Shown here: positions 6,904 to 9,658 of the stretch, one piece after another
Position numbering within the stretch: position 1 is the stretch's first letter
Layout: each line of letters opens with the position of its first letter
NCBI GenBank assembly: GCA_011051855.1
Contig: DRKG01000148.1
Coordinates: 1 to 9,658, forward strand
Reading direction: 5' to 3'
From: a bacterium
GTDB lineage: Bacteria; Planctomycetota; UBA1135; UBA2386
Length of the DNA stretch: 9,658 bases
Position numbers and translations under genes: made by a program
Notes under the pieces: model-generated
Database searches by the model: none
The model's input: only the letters and a program-made list of their open reading frames with translations
Told to the model about the DNA's origin: nothing

Positions 6904-6912
6904 TGCTATCGT
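6904..6912 (+). promoter_or_regulatory. Extended -10-like element; possible leaderless start of the thioredoxin-like gene
   Basis: TG-C-TATCGT (6904-6912) matches the extended -10 pattern TGnTATnnT. A transcript starting about 7 nt further would begin at about 6919, practically at ATG 6921. No Shine-Dalgarno sequence lies before that ATG, which is consistent with leaderless translation. No -35 hexamer is seen. The gene could therefore have its own promoter in addition to read-through from the peroxiredoxin gene 43 bp upstream. Confidence 0.4.
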
Positions 6913-6920
6913 GCCGCGCC

Positions 6921-7901
6921 ATGAACGCACGTTGGAAGCTGCCGGGAGTGGCGGCGCTCGCCCTGTCGTCCTGCGCGCTGGTCGCGCAGGTGCAGAAGGG
7001 CCAGACGCCGCCGCCGATCGAGTTCGCCAAGGTCTGGAACGACGGTCCGGCATCGTTCGCCGAGCTGGCGGGCAAGGTCGTCATCCTCGACTTCGCCGCC
7101 ACCTGGTGAGGCCCCTGCAAGGCGGCCGTCCCGCATCTGAACGAACTGCACGAGAAGTTCGCGGAGCGGGGGCTGCTGATCATCGGCGTGTCCGATGAGC
7201 AGGAAGGCAAGATCGAGCAGACGTTCGTCAAGCAGCTCGGCGCGAAGTATCCGATGGCCAAGATCGCCCCGGCCGCGACCCGCGCCTACGGCATCCGGTT
7301 CTACCCGAGCATCTACTGCATCGCGCCGGACGGCACGGTGCACTCGGTGCCGGACGACCGCATGCCGAGCGAGGCGACGATCGAGGAACTGCTGCAGCAG
7401 GTGTCGTTGACGCCGCCGACGCCCGACGAGCCGCGCTATGGCCCGCTGCGGCAGATGTGGCAGAAGAGGCAGCACAAGAAGCTGCGCGACTACCTGGCGC
7501 GCATGCTGCAGCAGGACCGGCTCGATGATGCGATGCGCGAGGTGTTCACCGCGCACCAGAGCGAACTGGAGCGGCGGCATCAGCGGCAGCTCGAGCGCAT
7601 CGAGAAGCTCGCTCGAGGGCCCGACTACTACGGCGCGCTGCAGCGCCTCGAACGCATCGCCGACGACTGGAAGGGCATGCCGGCCGCACGGCGCGCGGCG
7701 GAACAGATCGCGCGCTTCAAGCGGGACAAGGCGATCAAGAAGGAGCTCGCCGCCAGCAAGGCGCTCGCCAAGCTGCTGGCCAAGTACGATCCCAGCAAGA
7801 TCGTTCAGGCGCGCAAGCTGGACGAGGCGCTCCACAAGTTCGCCAAGAAACACGACGGCACCTACGCCGGCGAGCAGGCGGCGAGGAAGGTCGGGAAGTA
7901 G
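6921..7901 (+). CDS. Exported selenocysteine thioredoxin/TlpA-like protein with helical C-terminal region (TGA at 7107-7109 = Sec63)
   Basis: Read through TGA 7107-7109, this is 326 residues ending at TAG 7899-7901. N-terminal signal: MNARWKLPGVAALALSSCALVAQ, either Sec-cleaved after ALVA or a lipoprotein via the L-S-S-C18 box. Residues about 28-160 form a thioredoxin fold of the TlpA/ResA type: TPPPIEFAKVW, VVILDFAATW, then U63-G-P-C66-K; LLIIGVSDEQ; and YGIRFYPSIYC with Pro129 as the cis-Pro, followed by APDG. Sec replaces the N-terminal, attacking Cys of CGPC, the residue that forms mixed disulfides, so it should act as a thiol-disulfide or peroxide-linked reductase in the envelope. Residues about 165-326 are highly charged and helical (QKRQHKKLRDYLARMLQQDR, later KRDKAIKKELAASKALAKLL), perhaps a scaffold or partner-binding domain; no family is recognised. 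ATG 6921 gives the signal peptide; an ATG-like start at 6903 would add six residues. The gene lies 43 bp after the peroxiredoxin and 14 bp before the glycosyltransferase. Ordinary calling would end it at 7109 and restart at GTG 7188. Confidence 0.88.
7107..7134 (+). promoter_or_regulatory. UGA Sec codon plus candidate SECIS hairpins (thioredoxin-like gene)
   Basis: Two mutually exclusive folds follow TGA 7107-7109. (a) GGCCCCT (7110-7116), loop GCA (7117-7119), AGG-C-GGCC (7120-7127): 7 bp with one bulged C (7123) and a G-first loop, but it starts directly at the UGA, with the loop only 8 nt away, closer than the usual bacterial spacing. (b) GCGG (7122-7125), loop CCGTC, CCGC (7131-7134): only 4 bp, with classical spacing (17 nt) but G third in the loop. 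Fold (a) is stronger. Which one SelB recognises cannot be decided from sequence alone. Confidence 0.5.
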
Positions 7902-7915
7902 CCGCGCACGCGAGC

Positions 7916-8725
7916 GTGGAGCGCGTCCTCGTCTTCCGCCGGGGGGGGCTCGGCGACACGCTGCTGACGGTGCCGCTGTTGCGCGCCTTGCGGCGGCGGG
8001 ATCCCGGCACCGTGCTGCATCTCGCCGGGGTGCGCGAGTTCTGCGACGTGCCGTGCGCCTACGGCACCGTCGAGGTCGCGCGCTCGAGCGAAGACCTGCA
8101 GTTGTGGCGCGGCGAGAGGGCGCGCGCGGCGCTGGCCGGATACGGACTGGTGGTCGGTGACGATCCCGCGGTTGCGGACCGTGCGTTCGACCCGCGGCAG
8201 GTGCGGCCGGGGGTGCCGTTCGCGCTGCAATTGGCCCGCCAGCTCGATCTCGAACCGCACTGGCCCGGCGACGCGCAGTTGCTGGCGCCGCGCGCCCGTG
8301 GCGCCCTCAGCGGTGGCGGCCCGGTCGTGCTGGCCCCCGGCAGCGGCGGTCCCGCCAAGTGCTGGCCGCGCGAGCACTGGCTCGCGCTCGCAGCCCGCCT
8401 CGTCGCCCGCGGTTCGCACATCGAAGTCGTCGTCGGGCCGGTCGAGGTCGAACGCGAGGACCCGCGCGCGTGGCCGTGGCCGGGCCCGGTGCGCTTTGTC
8501 GCCGGCCTGTCGCCGGTGCGGCTGGCGAAGCAGCTCGAGTCGGCCGCGTGGTTCGTCGGCAACGACTCCGGGCCGACGCACCTGGCCGCGATGCTCGGCG
8601 TGCCGACGACGGCGGTGTTCGTCGCCACCGATCCCGAAGTGTGGGCGCCGGTCGGGCCGCACGTCGCCGTGGTGGGGGGAGTCGGTTGCCTGCCGACCGT
8701 CGACGAGGTTGCGGCGACGGCGTAA
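7916..8725 (+). CDS. Glycosyltransferase family 9 (heptosyltransferase-like)
   Basis: 269 residues from GTG 7916 to TAA 8723-8725. GT9 enzymes transfer ADP-heptose or related sugars to the LPS core or other glycans at the cytoplasmic face of the inner membrane. Visible motifs: the N-terminal RGGLGDTLLTVPLLRALRR (residues 9-27, the GxGD nucleotide-fold start of the family); LAPGSGGPAKCWPREHW at about 139-155 (start of the second Rossmann domain, including the K-x-W-P acceptor/donor region); and FVGNDSGPTHLAAMLGVPT at 213-231, the hallmark D-S-G-P-x-H donor-site motif. It is shorter than typical heptosyltransferases (about 320-350), mainly in the N-terminal domain. It starts 14 bp after the thioredoxin-like gene with no clear Shine-Dalgarno, suggesting co-transcription. 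The eight-G run at 7941-7948 lies in codons 9-11. The sugar and acceptor are not deducible. Confidence 0.85.
   Translation: MERVLVFRRGGLGDTLLTVPLLRALRRRDPGTVLHLAGVREFCDVPCAYGTVEVARSSEDLQLWRGERARAALAGYGLVVGDDPAVADRAFDPRQVRPGVPFALQLARQLDLEPHWPGDAQLLAPRARGALSGGGPVVLAPGSGGPAKCWPREHWLALAARLVARGSHIEVVVGPVEVEREDPRAWPWPGPVRFVAGLSPVRLAKQLESAAWFVGNDSGPTHLAAMLGVPTTAVFVATDPEVWAPVGPHVAVVGGVGCLPTVDEVAATA
7941..7948 (+). repeat. G8 homopolymer in the 5' end of the glycosyltransferase gene
   Basis: Eight consecutive G (codons R9-G10-G11) lie 25 bases into the GT9 coding region, inside the GxGD motif. Change by one base would shift the frame and abolish the product after about ten residues. Poly-G tracts near the 5' end of glycosyltransferase genes are known phase-variation switches in some bacteria; here it may equally be a chance run in GC-rich sequence. 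Confidence 0.7.
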
Positions 8726-8762
8726 CCGCGTCGTCGGCAAACGGACCTGCGCGATCGTCGGC

Positions 8763-8792
8763 CAGGTTTCCGGGGGCGGCGAAGGAAACCTG
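8763..8792 (+). terminator. Perfect 9-bp stem-loop in the intergenic region
   Basis: CAGGTTTCC (8763-8771) and GGAAACCTG (8784-8792) form a perfect 9-bp inverted repeat around a 12-nt loop (GGGGGCGGCGAA). It lies 38 bp after the GT9 stop codon and about 56 bp before ATG 8849. The stem is AT-containing, unlike its surroundings, and so unlikely to be a composition artefact. No T-run follows, so it may be a factor-dependent terminator, a processing site or a 5'-UTR control element of the downstream lipoprotein gene. A 10-bp direct repeat GTCGGCCAGG (8757-8766 and 8802-8811) overlaps its left arm. Confidence 0.45.
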
Positions 8793-8848
8793 ATCCTCCG
8801 TGTCGGCCAGGGCGCGAAAACGGCGGAAGGGAGGCAAAGGAACTGTCC

Positions 8849-9658
8849 ATGACGACCAACCTCAAGCGATCTCCTCTCGCCATCCTCCGACCCGCGGCCT
8901 GCGTGGGCCTGGGCCTTCTCATCGCTGCCTTCGGCGGCTGCAACGGCGGTGGCGGTGGCTTGGTCCCGTCGACCCCGGGAGGCAACCCGGGAGGCAACCC
9001 GGGTGGCGGCGATCCCGGCGGCGGCAATCCCGGCGGCGGCAACAACCCCGGCGGCGGAACGGGCGGCGGGCCGACGAACTCGGGCAGCTACAGCATGACC
9101 GAGTTCAACTACCAGGACCCGAACCCCGAGAGCTACCACCCGCTCGGTGATGCGGTGTTCTGCATGGACCGCGAGGAGCTGGCCGCGTTCACCGACCTCT
9201 ACGCCGCAGGTGCCTCGGGCCTCGTCATGGACGACGCCGATCACGGCCACGCCGACGTGGCGCCGATCATGCCGATGTGGCCGGCCGGCACGCTGGTGTT
9301 CGACGCCAAGGGCGGCCAGCTCGACGACGACTTCCGCCGCGAGATCGCCGTCGTCGGCGTCTACCCGCCCAACCCGTCGTCGTCGAGCTACCAGGCGTTC
9401 CATACGCAAGTCAACGTGCTCGCCACCGACGCCGGCGGCACCTTGGTGCAGCAATCGTTCTTCACCGCCGCCACGGACCTGGTCAACGCCAGCCTCGAAC
9501 TCGCCGACGTCGACGGTGACGGTCGCGACGAGATCCTGGTCGCCGGCGGCACGGGCACGCGGCGCGTCGGCGCTCAGCAGAGCTTCAACACTTCCGGAAC
9601 GCGCCTGCGTATCTTCGACGACGCCGTCGGCGGCCACCTGCAGCTCTTCGACTACACC
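8849..9658 (+). CDS. FG-GAP/VCBS-like putative lipoprotein with Gly-Pro-Asn linker, 3' end outside window
   Basis: The frame is open from ATG 8849 to the window edge (270 codons, no stop), with AAGGA at 8837-8841, 7 nt upstream. The N-terminus MTTNLKRSPLAILRPAACVG followed by LGLLIAAFGGC31 looks like a lipoprotein signal, although F-G-G-C departs from the usual lipobox. It is followed by a Gly/Pro/Asn-rich linker (residues about 32-78, including GGGGG and repeated PGGN/PGGGN). The globular part starts near residue 80 (YSMTEFNYQDPNPESYHPLG). At residues 220-234 DVDGDGRDEILVAGG is a clear Asp-Gly calcium-loop/FG-GAP motif, as in integrin-alpha-like beta-propellers; LRIFDDAVGGHLQLFDYT follows. 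This suggests a cell-surface propeller protein anchored by lipid and held away from the membrane by the linker. Only the first propeller blade(s) are in the window, so function is unknown. Confidence 0.8.
   Translation, partial: MTTNLKRSPLAILRPAACVGLGLLIAAFGGCNGGGGGLVPSTPGGNPGGNPGGGDPGGGNPGGGNNPGGGTGGGPTNSGSYSMTEFNYQDPNPESYHPLGDAVFCMDREELAAFTDLYAAGASGLVMDDADHGHADVAPIMPMWPAGTLVFDAKGGQLDDDFRREIAVVGVYPPNPSSSSYQAFHTQVNVLATDAGGTLVQQSFFTAATDLVNASLELADVDGDGRDEILVAGGTGTRRVGAQQSFNTSGTRLRIFDDAVGGHLQLFDYT
8975..9061 (+). repeat. Tandem repeat coding PGGN/PGGGN linker
   Basis: Six imperfect repeat units of 12-18 bp (CCGGGAGGCAAC twice, then longer forms such as CCCGGCGGCGGCAAT) encode PGGN, PGGN, PGGGD, PGGGN, PGGGNN and PGGGT. 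It is a low-complexity linker between the lipid anchor and the globular domain. Copy number is likely to vary between strains by slippage. Confidence 0.85.

Noticed and set aside
6878..6920. Intrinsic terminator between peroxiredoxin and thioredoxin-like genes
   Set aside because: GC-rich, but no stable stem followed by a T-run is seen; a promoter-like element is the better explanation of the segment.
4453..6924. Very long plus-strand open frame (823 codons) antisense to the dehydrogenase
   Set aside because: It is rich in Arg/Ala/Gly/Gln/Val without domains, and is the expected mirror of a GC-rich coding sequence on the other strand.
6440..7109. TGA reassigned to Trp or Gly in an alternative genetic code
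   Set aside because: TGA is the normal terminator of several genes here (656, 2436, 4045, 6877), including the end of the peroxiredoxin itself, and both internal TGAs align with Cys rather than Trp or Gly.
6440..7109. The two interrupted genes as pseudogenes
   Set aside because: Both remain intact on either side of the TGA, with no other stops or frameshifts, and each is hit only at the catalytic residue.
8975..9061. CRISPR-like array
   Set aside because: The units are only 12-18 bp, have no spacers, and are in-frame codons for a Gly/Pro/Asn linker.
7862..9637. Long minus-strand open frame (591 codons) opposite the glycosyltransferase and lipoprotein
   Set aside because: The plus-strand frames contain recognised GT9 and FG-GAP motifs; the antisense product is low-complexity.
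1..9658. tRNA, rRNA, insertion sequence or attachment site
   Set aside because: No cloverleaf-like sequence, rRNA core sequence, transposase motif or terminal inverted repeat pair was recognised by eye.

Overview
The window is GC-rich DNA (about 70% by eye) with bacterial gene structure: ATG/GTG starts, partial Shine-Dalgarno signals, short intergenic gaps. The mix of exported and lipid-anchored proteins (Gly/Pro/Asn linker with FG-GAP-type Asp-Gly motifs, a secreted right-handed beta-helix protein) together with a GT9 glycosyltransferase and a VLCAD/FadE-type acyl-CoA dehydrogenase suggests a marine-type Planctomycetota or a similar Gram-negative. This is inference from style; no marker gene is present.

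The highlight is at 6275-7901. Two neighbouring thiol-redox genes are each interrupted by one in-frame TGA exactly where the family has its catalytic cysteine. The first is an AhpC/Prx1-type peroxiredoxin with TGA at the peroxidatic Cys (motif P-x-x-x-T-x-x-U). The second is an exported thioredoxin/TlpA-like protein with TGA at the first Cys of the active site (W-U-G-P-C). Both are best read as selenocysteine (Sec) proteins. The peroxiredoxin TGA is followed by a perfect 8-bp stem with a GGC loop at classical bacterial SECIS distance, built from codons otherwise uncommon here. The thioredoxin TGA is followed by a different, more compact hairpin. A standard gene caller cuts both genes in two. 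TGA remains a normal stop elsewhere in the window, including at the end of the peroxiredoxin itself.

Layout: 1-656 (+) 3' part of an SGNH/GDSL-type hydrolase; 671-1126 (-) small four-helix membrane protein; 1171-1632 (-) small lipoprotein; 1741-2436 (+) membrane protein with a charged cytosolic N-terminus; 2437-2694 (+) uncalled, start-less C-terminal remnant of an FG-GAP-like protein; 2744-4045 (+) secreted beta-helix protein of visibly lower GC; 4054-6132 (-) acyl-CoA dehydrogenase, convergent with the previous gene; 6275-6877 (+) Sec-peroxiredoxin, divergent from the dehydrogenase; 6921-7901 (+) exported Sec-thioredoxin-like protein with a long helical C-terminal region; 7916-8725 (+) GT9 glycosyltransferase; 8849-end (+) partial FG-GAP-like lipoprotein.

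The peroxiredoxin, thioredoxin-like and GT9 genes run head to tail with gaps of 43 and 14 bp. Both redox genes need the Sec machinery (SelA, SelB, SelC, SelD), none of which lies in the window. The peroxiredoxin lacks a signal peptide while the thioredoxin-like protein has one, so they probably work in different compartments rather than as a direct reductase-substrate pair.
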